Notes: a model not told the origin generated them from the sequence alone. 46,653 nucleotides of DNA from Candidatus Aminicenantota bacterium (GCA_011772475.1 WVZK01000015.1:16875-63527), one strand, 5' to 3'; positions 26,669 through 35,396 are shown, counted from the stretch's first letter. Made by a program: numbers and translations.

Positions 26669-27148
26669 TTTTTTTATTTGTTTTACTATTGAACGGTTAT
26701 CCGATTTTTTCAGTAAAGTTTTCATATCCTCTTTGAGCACAGGATGAAATGTATGAGGGGATATTTCAACAAAAGGAAGAAGCACAAAGTTTCTTTTCTC
26801 CATCCTGGGATGAGGAACCTTGAGTTCTTTTGTGTGGATAACCTTGTCCTCAGCCAAGATGATGTCTATATCTATTGTTCGAGGTTCTTTTTTTTGCTTG
26901 CGCTTTCTTCCCATTTTGTTCTCGATTTTTTTAATCAGGTCCAAAAAGGCCTCGGGATTTGCCTTTATCCTGACCTCTACAAGCTGGTTATAAAACCATG
27001 GCTGAGCGGAGAAATCAACGGGTTGAGTCTCATAAAGAGAGGATATTTTGAGTATTTCAACTCCTTCCTTCTCCAATAATGCGAGAGCATGGGCTAAGTT
27101 CTTTTCCCTATCTCCAAGGTTGCTGCCGAGGCTTAGAAAATATCTCAT
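26666..27148 (-). CDS. folK: 2-amino-4-hydroxy-6-hydroxymethyldihydropteridine diphosphokinase
   Basis: A 160-residue HPPK that transfers pyrophosphate from ATP to hydroxymethyldihydropterin in folate synthesis. It carries YFLSLGSNLGDREKNL, SSLYETQPVDFSAQPWFYNQ, the PRTIDIDIIL metal-binding motif and VPHPRMEKRNFVLLP. Length is normal. It is alone here, with no other folate gene nearby. Its stop codon lies in a hairpin. Confidence 0.96.
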   Translation of the reverse strand: MRYFLSLGSNLGDREKNLAHALALLEKEGVEILKISSLYETQPVDFSAQPWFYNQLVEVRIKANPEAFLDLIKKIENKMGRKRKQKKEPRTIDIDIILAEDKVIHTKELKVPHPRMEKRNFVLLPFVEISPHTFHPVLKEDMKTLLKKSDNRSIVKQIKK

Positions 27149-27468
27149 CTAAAAGTTAGAATTCAGTGTGGTTGCAAAGATTTCATGTTAGCACCTTTAT
27201 CCTTCCATTTCAAAGGAGGCTCGGCCTAGGGCCCTCAAAAACACACAACTTTTGCCCCAGCGAGGCAAAAGTTGTTCGGTTTCAGGCTTCGCTCCCCTCT
27301 CCTCCAGAGAGGAACCGTGCCCGCTCAGCCTTTCTCTGGGTTTTTTCACCCACCAGCCCTCGCCAAGAAATAAAAGATGAAATGGAGACTGGCCCCATTT
27401 TTTGTGTCTCCATCTTCATAATCCTTCAAATTCTGCTCGATTTTTTATGGCGGTTTTGTCATTATTAA
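27149..27468. other. 320-bp gene-free region with several hairpins
   Basis: The region between folK and the small plus-strand gene is richer in C and G than its neighbours. It holds a perfect 12-bp stem with a 7-base loop (27245-27256 with 27264-27275), a 6-bp stem (27296-27301 with 27307-27312) and a 13-bp bulged stem (27377-27419, core ATGGAGAC/GTCTCCAT). The only frame across it (27166-27468, plus) reads through the hairpins and looks spurious. It may be remnant repeats or a structured RNA. Confidence 0.5.
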
Positions 27469-27825
27469 ATGTCAATGCAAAAGATAGAAAAGTGGCGCAT
27501 AAAGGAGCTTGCTCTTATCCTGAATGAGCTTTCCCTTTTATTAAAAGCTGGCAACACTCGTGATTGGGCGAATGTCTTCTCCCACTTTCATGATGAGTCG
27601 CAGAAGATTATATCTAAAAATGAATTTGACCCAGAATCGCTAAACAAACTAATAAAGAACATAAAGAATTGTTATTTTGGCAGTAGCTCTTTTACAAATA
27701 TTATCCTCTGGCATGAGGATTTTAAAGAAAATGCAAGAATGAATCAGAGCCTTTATCTTACTAGAGCTGGACTTCTAAAAATTCTTATGGAATTGGAAGG
27801 CCGCCTTGTTGATTACGTAAGTTGA
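27469..27825 (+). CDS. Small hypothetical protein, DUF6966-like
   Basis: A 118-residue soluble, mainly helical protein with no signal peptide or membrane segment. The layout ELSLLLKAGNTRDWANVF, then CYFGSSSFTNIILW and a C-terminal helix LTRAGLLKILMELEGRL resembles the DUF6966 family, whose function is unknown. There is no clear Shine-Dalgarno, and a second ATG two codons later is equally possible. It faces the cyclase-fold gene and ends 20 bases from its end. Confidence in coding is moderate: composition looks natural and the frame is full, but support is by eye only. Confidence 0.6.
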   Translation: MSMQKIEKWRIKELALILNELSLLLKAGNTRDWANVFSHFHDESQKIISKNEFDPESLNKLIKNIKNCYFGSSSFTNIILWHEDFKENARMNQSLYLTRAGLLKILMELEGRLVDYVS

Positions 27826-27845
27826 AAGAGGGGCTTTTAGTAAGG

Positions 27846-28844
27846 TTAAAGATCCAGCAATCCGAATCTTTTCAAAACCCTCAGAACCGCAAAGGTCACC
27901 CAGAGATGGTCTTCAATGGTAGATTTCTTGTTTCTAGCTTCCCAATAACCCTGTTTGTTTTGTTTTTCCAGTATCCAGTTTAATCCTTTTTGGATATTTT
28001 CATTCTCCACAGGGAATCCGATCTTGGAGAGAGAATCAAGGCTGCTTAAAATATCAGTGGCCCAGAAAGGATAAGCAAGTTCTTCCCAGAAAGATGGAAG
28101 CCATCGATCATTATACTTATCTGCCTTAAAAAATCTGCTCATCAGTAGCTCTCCTGCTTTCCAGGCCTCTTTACTCTTGCTCCATGTTGGAGATGCTGCT
28201 AAAGCACGCAGTACCATTCCTGTAACAAGATGGGAAAAAGGTTGAGATTTATCAGGCTTAATAGGCTCGAGCTTTAATTGGGCTTCATAATTATATCGAT
28301 TCTTAAGCTGTTCTTGGTCTATAGTCCGATAAGGGATGACCCAGCCTCCATCGTCTTGCCTGTTATTTATAATCCACCGGAATCCTTTTTGGATCTTTTC
28401 ATCTTTATAAAGGCCAAAAAAACACAAGATTTCAAGAGACAGTGCATGATATGTGGGTGCATACTCATTAAGATAAGCTCCGCGAAAATCTCCTGCTGCG
28501 GATTGTGTAGACAGCACGAATTTTATCGCCTTTTTAATCCCTTCTTCCTTCGGAGAGCAACCGAAGTTATATAACTTGAGCATGTTTTTTAGCGTGTCAA
28601 CGATGTAATAGGTCTTTTCCCAGCGAGGGTGACCTTCGTATTTTCTTTTACACCACCCACCGTTTGGCTTTTGGCTTTTCAAGATCCTTATACGGGAAGC
28701 AAATTTTTGTAGATTTTTGAATTCCCTATCCACTGGAACTTCAAGAATGTCCTTTTTTAGCCAGTAAAGGATGGGTAGGTTCCCTCTTGCCAGGAGGAAC
28801 TCGATGGCTCTGTTAGGATTAACCTTCATCTGGGATTTTAGCAA
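27846..28844 (-). CDS. Squalene-cyclase/prenyltransferase-fold (alpha/alpha barrel) protein
   Basis: A 332-residue soluble protein built of repeats with the QxxDGGW-type pattern: SQKPNGGWCKR, STQSAAGDFRGAY, NNRQDDGGWVIP and EKQNKQGYWEAR. These repeats form the alpha/alpha toroid of terpene cyclases and prenyltransferases. The catalytic DXDD of squalene-hopene cyclases is not seen, and the protein is half their length, so it is probably not a triterpene cyclase; the real substrate is unknown. The frame opens at TTG 28844 (12 bases after the cupin stop), with ATG 28829 as an alternative. It is third in a likely operon after the deacylase and cupin genes. Confidence 0.85.
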   Translation of the reverse strand: MLKSQMKVNPNRAIEFLLARGNLPILYWLKKDILEVPVDREFKNLQKFASRIRILKSQKPNGGWCKRKYEGHPRWEKTYYIVDTLKNMLKLYNFGCSPKEEGIKKAIKFVLSTQSAAGDFRGAYLNEYAPTYHALSLEILCFFGLYKDEKIQKGFRWIINNRQDDGGWVIPYRTIDQEQLKNRYNYEAQLKLEPIKPDKSQPFSHLVTGMVLRALAASPTWSKSKEAWKAGELLMSRFFKADKYNDRWLPSFWEELAYPFWATDILSSLDSLSKIGFPVENENIQKGLNWILEKQNKQGYWEARNKKSTIEDHLWVTFAVLRVLKRFGLLDL

Positions 28845-28856
28845 AATAATCTAATC

Positions 28857-29210
28857 TCAGGTCACCCTTTCTGGATTAATGATGATACACAAAAATTCAA
28901 AAGGTTCTTGGAAAGGATTTTTAAACTGATGATTTTTGTTTTTTTCTATTAAAAGACTTTGTCCCTGGTAAACAGTGATGTCCTCTCCGTTTTCGTCGAC
29001 AACCACTCCCCTGCCCTTTTCTATTTTGACAACATGCTCATGCTCATGGCTATGGAAAGGAGTATGACCTTTGGGAAAGATTTTAAAATGCCTCATGACT
29101 ATTTTAGAAGAGCCATCGTCTGGTCCTATGAGGATTTTTCTTGTGACGTTCTTTATTCCTTCTTCCAAAACTGCGCCTTCAGGGACATCATCGTTTTTTT
29201 TAATTATCAT
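28857..29210 (-). CDS. Cupin domain protein
   Basis: A 117-residue single-domain cupin. Motif 1 is HTPFHSHEHEHVVKIEKGRG, with the metal-binding His residues and Glu; motif 2 is LLIEKNKNHQFKNP. Such proteins bind a metal and act as small isomerases, dioxygenases or sensors. The exact reaction cannot be assigned. It starts 11 bases after the deacylase stop in the same operon, which suggests a linked role in modified amino-acid breakdown (inference). Confidence 0.9.
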   Translation of the reverse strand: MIIKKNDDVPEGAVLEEGIKNVTRKILIGPDDGSSKIVMRHFKIFPKGHTPFHSHEHEHVVKIEKGRGVVVDENGEDITVYQGQSLLIEKNKNHQFKNPFQEPFEFLCIIINPERVT

Positions 29211-29221
29211 TATACATCTCT

Positions 29222-30826
29222 CTAATCTTTGCCATATCCGTAAAGAACCATTCCCGGGAGACCGCCGTTGTGCTTTCCTTGTTCTACAACCAACTCTCCG
29301 TTAACAATGACATACATAAGTCCCTGACTGTACTGATGCGGATCGGGATATGTGGCCTTATCCGTAAACAAGTTCTTGTCGAAAATAGTCAAATCTGCAT
29401 ACAGACCTTCTTTAATTATACCTCTTTTGTTAAGCCTCAATGTTTGAGCTGGCAAAGATGTCATCTTTCTCACGGCTTCTTCCAGGGGAATAATTCCACG
29501 TTCTCTTACATAATGGGCGATGACTCTGGGAAAAGTGCCATAGTTTCTCGGATGGGGAGTGCCCTCGCCTTTAATCCGAATCCCACCATCAGAGGCGTGC
29601 ATGTTGTACGGAAGACCCATTAAGCCTTCAACATCCTTTTCATCCATCTGGAAAAAAACGCCTGAAGCTCCTCCGTTTTTCTCGATTTCAACGATTAAAT
29701 CAGCAGCGTTATCTGTAGTTGATTTCTTGCCCAAAGAAAGAAGGATTTCCTGGAGGTTTTTGCCTTCATACTCAGGAAATTTCTCTGAGCGGGCAATATA
29801 AATGGTCTCTGGCTTGTTAATTCCCTTTGTTGAATTAAGTCTTCGTTTGATGACGAAAGATTTTATTTTTTGAAAAGCTTCTTTATCTTCTAATCTTTCC
29901 AGGAATTTTTCCTTCCCACCTTCGAAAGCCCAGGAAGGCAAGCTGCTGGTAAACCCAGAACTTGTGGCAGTATAAGGATATTGGTCGAGGGTGACTTCAA
30001 CACCTCTTTTGCGGGCTTCTTCAACCGGTCCTGTTATCCTTTCCAGCTGAAACCAGACGGCATCATCGGCTAGTTTTATATGAGCAATTTGGACAGGAAT
30101 CTTGTTCCTTTCGCCTATTTCGATTGCTTCCTCAATGGCTTCAGTTATATGACTCCCTTGGTCTCGAAGATGAGTAGCATAGATTCCTCCGTAGCGGGAA
30201 ACAACAGAAGCAAGCTGGACTAATTCCTCTGTCTCGGAATATATGCCTGGAAGATAAGAAAGTCCTGTTGAAAATCCTAGGGCTCCGGCTTTCATCTCCT
30301 CATCAACCAGAGCCTTCATCTTTTCCATCTCTTCTTCTGTAGGTGCCTCCATCTTAAAGCTCATAACTTTTCTTCTAATTGTGTTATGTCCGATAAGGCA
30401 GCCAAAATTTACAGATACTCCTTGATCTTCGATTTTTTTAAAATGCTCTTTCAAGGGAAAAGGATGACCTCCACAGTTTCCACCAATAACAGTTGTTACA
30501 CCCTGATAAATGTAGTTATCGACTGTTGGAACCTCTGCGATTTTGCGGTCACAATGGGTATGGATATCGATAAATCCTGGGCTGACTATTAAGTTCGAAG
30601 CATCAATGCTTTTCTTTGCATGGCTTTCATTAATTAAACCAATCTTGACGATCTTTTTATTCTTCAGGCCAATGTCGCTCTTAAACCATGGATTTCCCGT
30701 GCCATCTATTATGATGCCGTTTTTTATCACAAGATCATAAGGCTTTTCCAGGAAAGCGCAGTTCGAGAGGCATAAAAGAAAAACCAGCCCAATGAAGAAG
30801 TGTAAAAATTTGTAATCCCCTCTCAT
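29222..30826 (-). CDS. N-acyl-D-amino-acid deacylase, lipoprotein
   Basis: A 534-residue amidohydrolase-fold enzyme of the D-aminoacylase family, which hydrolyses N-acyl-D-amino acids. The N-terminus has a lipobox (VFLLCLSNC, with acylated Cys at about 23), so it should be anchored to a membrane on the outside of the cytoplasm. Then come GIIIDGTGNPWFKSDIG, the metal motif FIDIHTHCDRK, GNCGGHPFP, GALGFSTGLSYLPG, YATHLRDQG, PVQIAHIKLAD and ASDGGIR, all typical. AAGGAG precedes ATG 30826. It leads an operon with the cupin and cyclase-fold genes and has a strong divergent promoter. Confidence 0.94.
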   Translation of the reverse strand: MRGDYKFLHFFIGLVFLLCLSNCAFLEKPYDLVIKNGIIIDGTGNPWFKSDIGLKNKKIVKIGLINESHAKKSIDASNLIVSPGFIDIHTHCDRKIAEVPTVDNYIYQGVTTVIGGNCGGHPFPLKEHFKKIEDQGVSVNFGCLIGHNTIRRKVMSFKMEAPTEEEMEKMKALVDEEMKAGALGFSTGLSYLPGIYSETEELVQLASVVSRYGGIYATHLRDQGSHITEAIEEAIEIGERNKIPVQIAHIKLADDAVWFQLERITGPVEEARKRGVEVTLDQYPYTATSSGFTSSLPSWAFEGGKEKFLERLEDKEAFQKIKSFVIKRRLNSTKGINKPETIYIARSEKFPEYEGKNLQEILLSLGKKSTTDNAADLIVEIEKNGGASGVFFQMDEKDVEGLMGLPYNMHASDGGIRIKGEGTPHPRNYGTFPRVIAHYVRERGIIPLEEAVRKMTSLPAQTLRLNKRGIIKEGLYADLTIFDKNLFTDKATYPDPHQYSQGLMYVIVNGELVVEQGKHNGGLPGMVLYGYGKD

Positions 30827-30862
30827 CCATGACTCCTTGGATAATATAAATTCTTTTGAAGG

Positions 30863-30957
30863 AATATAAATTTTATTCCAAGATGAAAATCCCTGTCAAT
30901 TTTTTATAAAAAATAATTTGATTTTACCCTGGAATTTAATATAAATTTTATTTCAAG
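30863..30957. promoter_or_regulatory. Divergent promoter region with paired 20-bp direct repeats
   Basis: The sequence AATATAAATTTTATTCCAAG (30863-30882) recurs at 30938-30957 with one mismatch. The minus promoter is TTGACA (30894-30899), 18-base spacer and TAAAAT (30870-30875). The plus promoter is TTGATT (30918-30923), 16-base spacer and TATAAA (30940-30945). Each -10 lies inside one repeat. The left copy also extends to a palindrome (GGAATA/TATTCC, 30861-30879). Likely operator for both genes. Confidence 0.55.
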
Positions 30958-31003
30958 CTGTTTTCCCTAATAATTAATTTCTGAGCAATTTTGGAGGTAT
31001 AGG

Positions 31004-32164
31004 ATGGACAAACTTATCTTTCTGGATAATGGCGCAACATCCTTCCCCAAGCCTGAGGAAGTCTATACTTTTATGGATAGTTTCTACAGGAATTTTGGAG
31101 TAAATCCTGGACGTTCAGGATATGATCTGTGTATGGAAACCGGAGAACTAGTGGATAGTACCCGAGAAATGCTGACGGGATTTTTTAACGGAAAAGACCC
31201 GAGTAGACTTTGTTTTTCTTATAACTCTACTGACGCCTTAAACCTCGTTATAAACGGAATCCTTAAAGGGGGCGATCATGCGATAACAACCACGATTGAA
31301 CACAATTCGGTGTTAAGGCCGCTTTATCACTTGTATAAATACAACGGCGTTGAAGTCGATTATATTCCTTTTGATAGAAAGGGATTTGTCGATCCTGATG
31401 AGTTCCCAAAGAAATTCAAGAAAAACACTAAACTTGTCATTGTTAACCATGCCTCCAACGTGATTGGGACCATTCAGCCTATAAAAGAGATCGGGAAACA
31501 CTGCAGGGGGAATGGAATACCCTTTGCCATTGATGCTTCGCAATCGGCAGGAAAAATCCCTATTGATATCGAGGAGATGAATGTGGACGTAGTTGTTTTC
31601 ACCGGCCACAAGTCTCTCCTTGGTCCAACGGGGATTGGCGGCCTTTATGTCAGAGAAGGAATTGAGATAAGGCATACCCGAGCAGGAGGGACGGGAGTTC
31701 GTTCTGCAGTCCGCACGCATCTGGAAGAGTATCCCTACAGGCTCGAATACGGCACCTTGAATGTTCTTGGAGTGGCAGGACTTCACGCAGGGTTGAAATG
31801 GATAGAAAAGAAAGGATTGAATAATATTCATGAGCAAGAAATGAAACTAACAGCCATGCTAAGGGATGGGCTTAATGATGTCGAAGATGTGAACCTGTAC
31901 TGCCAGGATGATTTGACCGATCATATAAGCATTTTTCTGTTTAATATTGATGGTTTAGAAGCCCTGAATGCAGCCACTATTCTTGATGTGGACTACAACA
32001 TAGCCTGCCGATCAGGCCTTCATTGTGCCCCGCTCGCCCATGAGCAACTAGGGACGGATAAAATTCGGGGAGCAGTTAGATTCGGCATTGGCCCTTTTAA
32101 TACTGAAGCCCAGATAAGAATAGCGGTAGGGGCAGTAAGAGAGACTGCAAAATCAAGAAAATAA
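31004..32164 (+). CDS. Cysteine desulfurase family (class V) aminotransferase
   Basis: A 386-residue PLP enzyme resembling the SufS/CsdA-like family. It shows LDNGATSFPKPEEV at the start, FSYNSTDALNLVINGIL, TIEHNSVLRP, FAIDASQSAGK and the PLP lysine in VVFTGHKSLLGPTGIG. The catalytic-type cysteine is in ACRSGLHCAPLAH near the C-terminus. It could release sulfur from cysteine as a persulfide; other class V reactions (selenocysteine lyase, other lyases) are not excluded. GGAGG stands before ATG 31004. It converges on the cysteine synthase of the dsrC operon. Confidence 0.92.
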   Translation: MDKLIFLDNGATSFPKPEEVYTFMDSFYRNFGVNPGRSGYDLCMETGELVDSTREMLTGFFNGKDPSRLCFSYNSTDALNLVINGILKGGDHAITTTIEHNSVLRPLYHLYKYNGVEVDYIPFDRKGFVDPDEFPKKFKKNTKLVIVNHASNVIGTIQPIKEIGKHCRGNGIPFAIDASQSAGKIPIDIEEMNVDVVVFTGHKSLLGPTGIGGLYVREGIEIRHTRAGGTGVRSAVRTHLEEYPYRLEYGTLNVLGVAGLHAGLKWIEKKGLNNIHEQEMKLTAMLRDGLNDVEDVNLYCQDDLTDHISIFLFNIDGLEALNAATILDVDYNIACRSGLHCAPLAHEQLGTDKIRGAVRFGIGPFNTEAQIRIAVGAVRETAKSRK

Positions 32165-32165
32165 T

Positions 32166-32212
32166 AAGGCAAAGAAAAAATACTGTTTCTGGTTTTTCCT
32201 CTTGCTTTTTGT
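32166..32212 (+). terminator. Terminator-like imperfect hairpin after the desulfurase-like gene
   Basis: An imperfect GCAAAGAAAAA / TTTTTCCTCTTGC stem is followed by a T-rich stretch (TTTTTG), in the gap between convergent genes. Weak. Confidence 0.3.
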
Positions 32213-32250
32213 GGGGAATTAGCTTTTTATAATTAAGAACAACCTCTTAG

Positions 32251-33309
32251 CTATTCCTCATAGCAAGGTTCAAGGACACAGCATCTAGCTGCTCCTTTCT
32301 TGCATTCCTCGCGCCTCTCTGGTCTTTCTAACGTGCAGCAGTGGATGGTGCAGACTTCAGGACTGTGATGGAAGAGTTCGGTGCTTAAATACTTCATTCC
32401 TGAGTCAGGAATGACTGTTACGATAGTTTTTTCCTCCCGAAGTTCTCTGGCTACCTTAAGGCTGGCAAACGTGTTCGCCCCTGCAGAGTATCCTGCGAAA
32501 ATGCCTTCGAGGCGGGCTAGGCGGCAAGCGGTCGCTTTTGCCTCTATGTCCGATACTTTTATTATTCCGTCGCAATCTTCGTGCTGGTAAAGATCAGGAA
32601 TGAATCCTTCGCCTATCCCCTGGATTCTGTGGTAGCCAGGGCATTCTCCAGATATAACAGCTGAATCGGCGGGTTCAACCACATATATTTTTGTGCTTGG
32701 ATTTTTCTCCTTTAGGCCCTTGCTTACTCCCATAGCGGTCCCAGAAGTCCCTACTCCGGCGATAAAGATATCTATTTTGCCGTTTGTTGCGTCCCAGATC
32801 TCCTCTGAGGTTGTAATCTGGTGAGCAAGCGTATTAGCAGGATTAGAAAATTGATTGGGCATGAAATGGTTTGGTTTTGAGGCCAGCTCCTCTGCCTTGG
32901 CCAAAGTGGCTTCCACATCTTCCTTGGTGAAAGTTCCTGGTTCAGCTTTACTATGGCTGCCTACTAGGACGATTTCAGCCCCAAAAGCAGCCATCATGTC
33001 TTTTCGCTCCTGGCTCATTTGTTCAGGCATAACAGCAATCATGCGATAGCCTTTCAAAGCGCAGACCAGGGCAAGGCTTGTCCCTGTGTTCCCGCTTGTC
33101 GGTTCCACGATGCTATCCCCTCTTTTTATTATCCCCTGTCGCTCAGACTCTTCTATCATGGAGAGGGCAATCCTGTCTTTAACACTTCCGCTCGGATTGT
33201 AATATTCCAGCTTTGCCAATATCGTCGCCTTAATGTCCTTTTTTATTCTGTTAAGGCGGACTAAGGGGGTATGCCCTATCAAATCTAATACGCTATCATA
33301 TATTTTCAT
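32251..33309 (-). CDS. cysK: Cysteine synthase (CysK/CBS family) with Cys-rich C-terminal tail
   Basis: A 352-residue PLP enzyme of the O-acetylserine sulfhydrylase family. It shows IGHTPLVRL, the PLP lysine K44 in NPSGSVKDRIA, VEPTSGNTGTSLALV, the phosphate loop GVGTSGTAMGV and GIFAGYSAGAN. The core ends around residue 315. It then has a tail (319-352) with seven cysteines (320, 324, 325, 336, 343, 344, 349), including two CC pairs, which ordinary CysK lacks. The tail could bind a metal or Fe-S cluster or carry sulfur. AAGGAG precedes the ATG. It is the last gene of the dsrC operon, 17 bases after the DsrK-like gene. Confidence 0.93.
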   Translation of the reverse strand: MKIYDSVLDLIGHTPLVRLNRIKKDIKATILAKLEYYNPSGSVKDRIALSMIEESERQGIIKRGDSIVEPTSGNTGTSLALVCALKGYRMIAVMPEQMSQERKDMMAAFGAEIVLVGSHSKAEPGTFTKEDVEATLAKAEELASKPNHFMPNQFSNPANTLAHQITTSEEIWDATNGKIDIFIAGVGTSGTAMGVSKGLKEKNPSTKIYVVEPADSAVISGECPGYHRIQGIGEGFIPDLYQHEDCDGIIKVSDIEAKATACRLARLEGIFAGYSAGANTFASLKVARELREEKTIVTVIPDSGMKYLSTELFHHSPEVCTIHCCTLERPERREECKKGAARCCVLEPCYEE

Positions 33310-33326
33310 GGAAAATGCTCCTTATT

Positions 33327-34664
33327 TCAGTTGATTATCAGAGCAACTGCTGCGATCTCGCAGATAGTCATAGCCTCGACTCCCAGCTTATAGTGCTTGT
33401 TAAGTTCCATAAGTTGATCAATACAATTGTGACAGGGGGCTGCGACGATCTTGGCGCCGGTTTTTCTGATTTGATCTGCTTTTATTTGGCCTACCTGAAG
33501 TCGCTTCTGGCTGAAACGGGTCATAGCCAGTTGACCGCCTCCTCCCCCGCAACAAAAATTCTTTTCCCTGTTGGGCTTCATCTCGATAAAATGAGAAACA
33601 GCATGTTTAAGTGTAAATCTCTGCTCTTCCACTATTCCTCCAAGGCGTACCTGATTGCAGGGATCATGCAGAGTGACAGGCTCAGAGTTGCGGGATGGGT
33701 CGAGTTTAATTCGACCCTGCCGGATATAGTCTGCAACAATCTCAAGGATACTCTTGACTTCAAAATCATGCTTCTTGTTTAACCATTCTGGGGCTTCCCA
33801 TCTGGCAGAGCTAAAGCCATGGCCACATTCTGCGAGAACAAGCGTCTTACAGCCCAATTTTTCCATAGACTGGACAAGCCTTCTTGACATTGTTGCAGCA
33901 GCTTCGTCATTCCCTGCGAAATAGCCATAATTGGTAACATCGTAGTTATCACTGGACAAGGTCCAGCTCTCCCCTGCTGCATAAAGTATTTTGCCTACGG
34001 CTAGAATAGAAAGGGGAAAAAACATGGGCTCTCGAGGATTGATTGCGTAAAAAATCCTGGCTCCTTTTTTATCCATCGGAAGCCTGGCCTGTTTGTCCCC
34101 TACTTCATCCTGGAGCTCTTCTTCTAACCATTCTACTGTCTCAATCCAGTCCTTCCTCGGGATGCCCATGTTATTCCCTTTCTCCAGAGCAGTATCGACC
34201 GTAGACTGGAGGCCAGGAGGAACAACGCCGATTGACGCCAGGGCACTTCTTGCTTTCCTTATAAGAAGATGAATATTTATGCCCAGGGAACAATTCAAGG
34301 AACATCTGCCGCACATCGTGCACCTTCCAAAAAGGGAGTCAACCCATTCTTTCACCATTGCCTGATTGAATTCTTTCGCCCCTGTCCAGCCGGGAATGTT
34401 TTTCCCGACGAAGCTAAAGTATTTTTTAAATATTCCTTGGGCCAGGTTTAATTTATACGCGGGCAGAGATTGAACATCCTTATCGGCTAAAAAATAATGA
34501 CAGGAATCAGCACATAAGCCGCAATGGACGCAAGAATTGAGGTAAGCGGCATACTCTTGGCTCAGCTTATCTCGAAAAACCTGAAGAGCCTTCACCAGGT
34601 CTTCTGGCTTTACTTGTTTTATCTTTTCTTCCAAGAGGTCCTTTTTCAAAGCTTTCTCACTCAC
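33327..34664 (-). CDS. DsrK/HdrD-like Fe-S subunit
   Basis: A 445-residue cytoplasmic Fe-S protein of the HdrD/DsrK family. Two [4Fe-4S] ferredoxin motifs lie at Cys45/48/51/55 and Cys115/118/121/125. The C-terminal part has the catalytic-cluster type cysteines: ECGHGFSSARW (Cys280), HDPCNQVRLGG (Cys336), CCGGGGGQLA (Cys371/372) and PCHNC (Cys411/414). Such clusters reduce disulfides; DsrK is thought to act on the DsrC trisulfide/disulfide. It is shorter than typical DsrK (about 540). The start is GTG 34664 with a weak Shine-Dalgarno. Neighbours are DsrM-like and DsrC upstream. Confidence 0.9.
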   Translation of the reverse strand: MSEKALKKDLLEEKIKQVKPEDLVKALQVFRDKLSQEYAAYLNSCVHCGLCADSCHYFLADKDVQSLPAYKLNLAQGIFKKYFSFVGKNIPGWTGAKEFNQAMVKEWVDSLFGRCTMCGRCSLNCSLGINIHLLIRKARSALASIGVVPPGLQSTVDTALEKGNNMGIPRKDWIETVEWLEEELQDEVGDKQARLPMDKKGARIFYAINPREPMFFPLSILAVGKILYAAGESWTLSSDNYDVTNYGYFAGNDEAAATMSRRLVQSMEKLGCKTLVLAECGHGFSSARWEAPEWLNKKHDFEVKSILEIVADYIRQGRIKLDPSRNSEPVTLHDPCNQVRLGGIVEEQRFTLKHAVSHFIEMKPNREKNFCCGGGGGQLAMTRFSQKRLQVGQIKADQIRKTGAKIVAAPCHNCIDQLMELNKHYKLGVEAMTICEIAAVALIIN

Positions 34665-34712
34665 GGAATTGGAATTTGATACTCACCATGTTTAGGTTTC
34701 AATATTCATACC

Positions 34713-35342
34713 TTACGTTTTATGTGCTTTTGGAGGGAGAACACCCCTCCTGCCATAAAAAAGCCCAAAGAGAATTCTGGTGTAAAAAAAGAAGAAACAG
34801 TGGCGAATTTTTCCTACTGGGATATATAAAAACATCACCATAGCCAGCATGAAATATAGTGGAGTTACCCTTGCAGAATAAGTATGGACAAGGGCGGAGA
34901 TCAAGAAGAGGTCTACAATGATGTTTGCCGCGAAATCGTCCGGACAACTTATTCTTCTTATATGAGGTAATAAGATTCTTTTTAAAAGGAGAATAAGGCC
35001 GCCCATTGATCCCAGAATTAACAGAAGCCGCAGAATAGAAATAGAAAGAACGGATAATTCTAAGGAAAAAATGAGGGCAAGAAGATAGAATAAAGATGTA
35101 AATACGCCAGCATGATAAAAAATTCCAGCAAAGTACGAGGGAAGGTGCTTGCCTGAGCTTTCTTTCTCCCAGGGCAACAATCCTCGTCCGAAAGCATAAA
35201 AAATTCCCTTTTTTGCATTACATCGAGGCTTTGCATAAAGAGGCTTTTTACCGAAGGAGAAGGTCTTCAGAACAAGGAAGGAAAGAGCTAGAAAAGAAAA
35301 AAGAAAAGAGACGATGATTCCAAATCTTAATAAAGAGAGCAT
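34713..35342 (-). CDS. DsrM/NarI-like membrane cytochrome b subunit
   Basis: A 209-residue membrane protein with about five transmembrane segments (near 6-28, 70-95, 98-121, 139-156 and 160-178). Histidines in or at helices, His77 (IFYHAGVF), His153 (ALVHTYSARVTP) and His181 (GKIRHCF), are candidate heme b ligands as in NarI and DsrM. It would pass electrons between the quinone pool and the DsrK-like partner downstream. Compared with DsrM (about 330 residues) it has only the core domain. AGGAGG precedes ATG 35342. Assignment rests on the gene order and helix/His pattern, not on strong motifs. Confidence 0.75.
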   Translation of the reverse strand: MLSLLRFGIIVSFLFSFLALSFLVLKTFSFGKKPLYAKPRCNAKKGIFYAFGRGLLPWEKESSGKHLPSYFAGIFYHAGVFTSLFYLLALIFSLELSVLSISILRLLLILGSMGGLILLLKRILLPHIRRISCPDDFAANIIVDLFLISALVHTYSARVTPLYFMLAMVMFLYIPVGKIRHCFFFFYTRILFGLFYGRRGVLPPKAHKT

Positions 35343-35396
35343 TGAGGTTTTTCCCTCCTAAAGACAGATAACAGAGAAAGCATAGAATTCTTCTTC

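Noticed and set aside
27166-27468. 100-codon plus-strand frame with a W/F/P-rich sequence
   Set aside because: It reads through three hairpins, has no Shine-Dalgarno, no domain-like pattern and odd composition. More likely repeats than a gene.
27846-28844. Annotation as a squalene-hopene cyclase
   Set aside because: The repeats fit the fold, but DXDD is missing and the length is about half, so only the fold is claimed.
33315-33782. Plus-strand frame of 155 codons
   Set aside because: Antisense to the DsrK-like gene; its sequence shows no domain.
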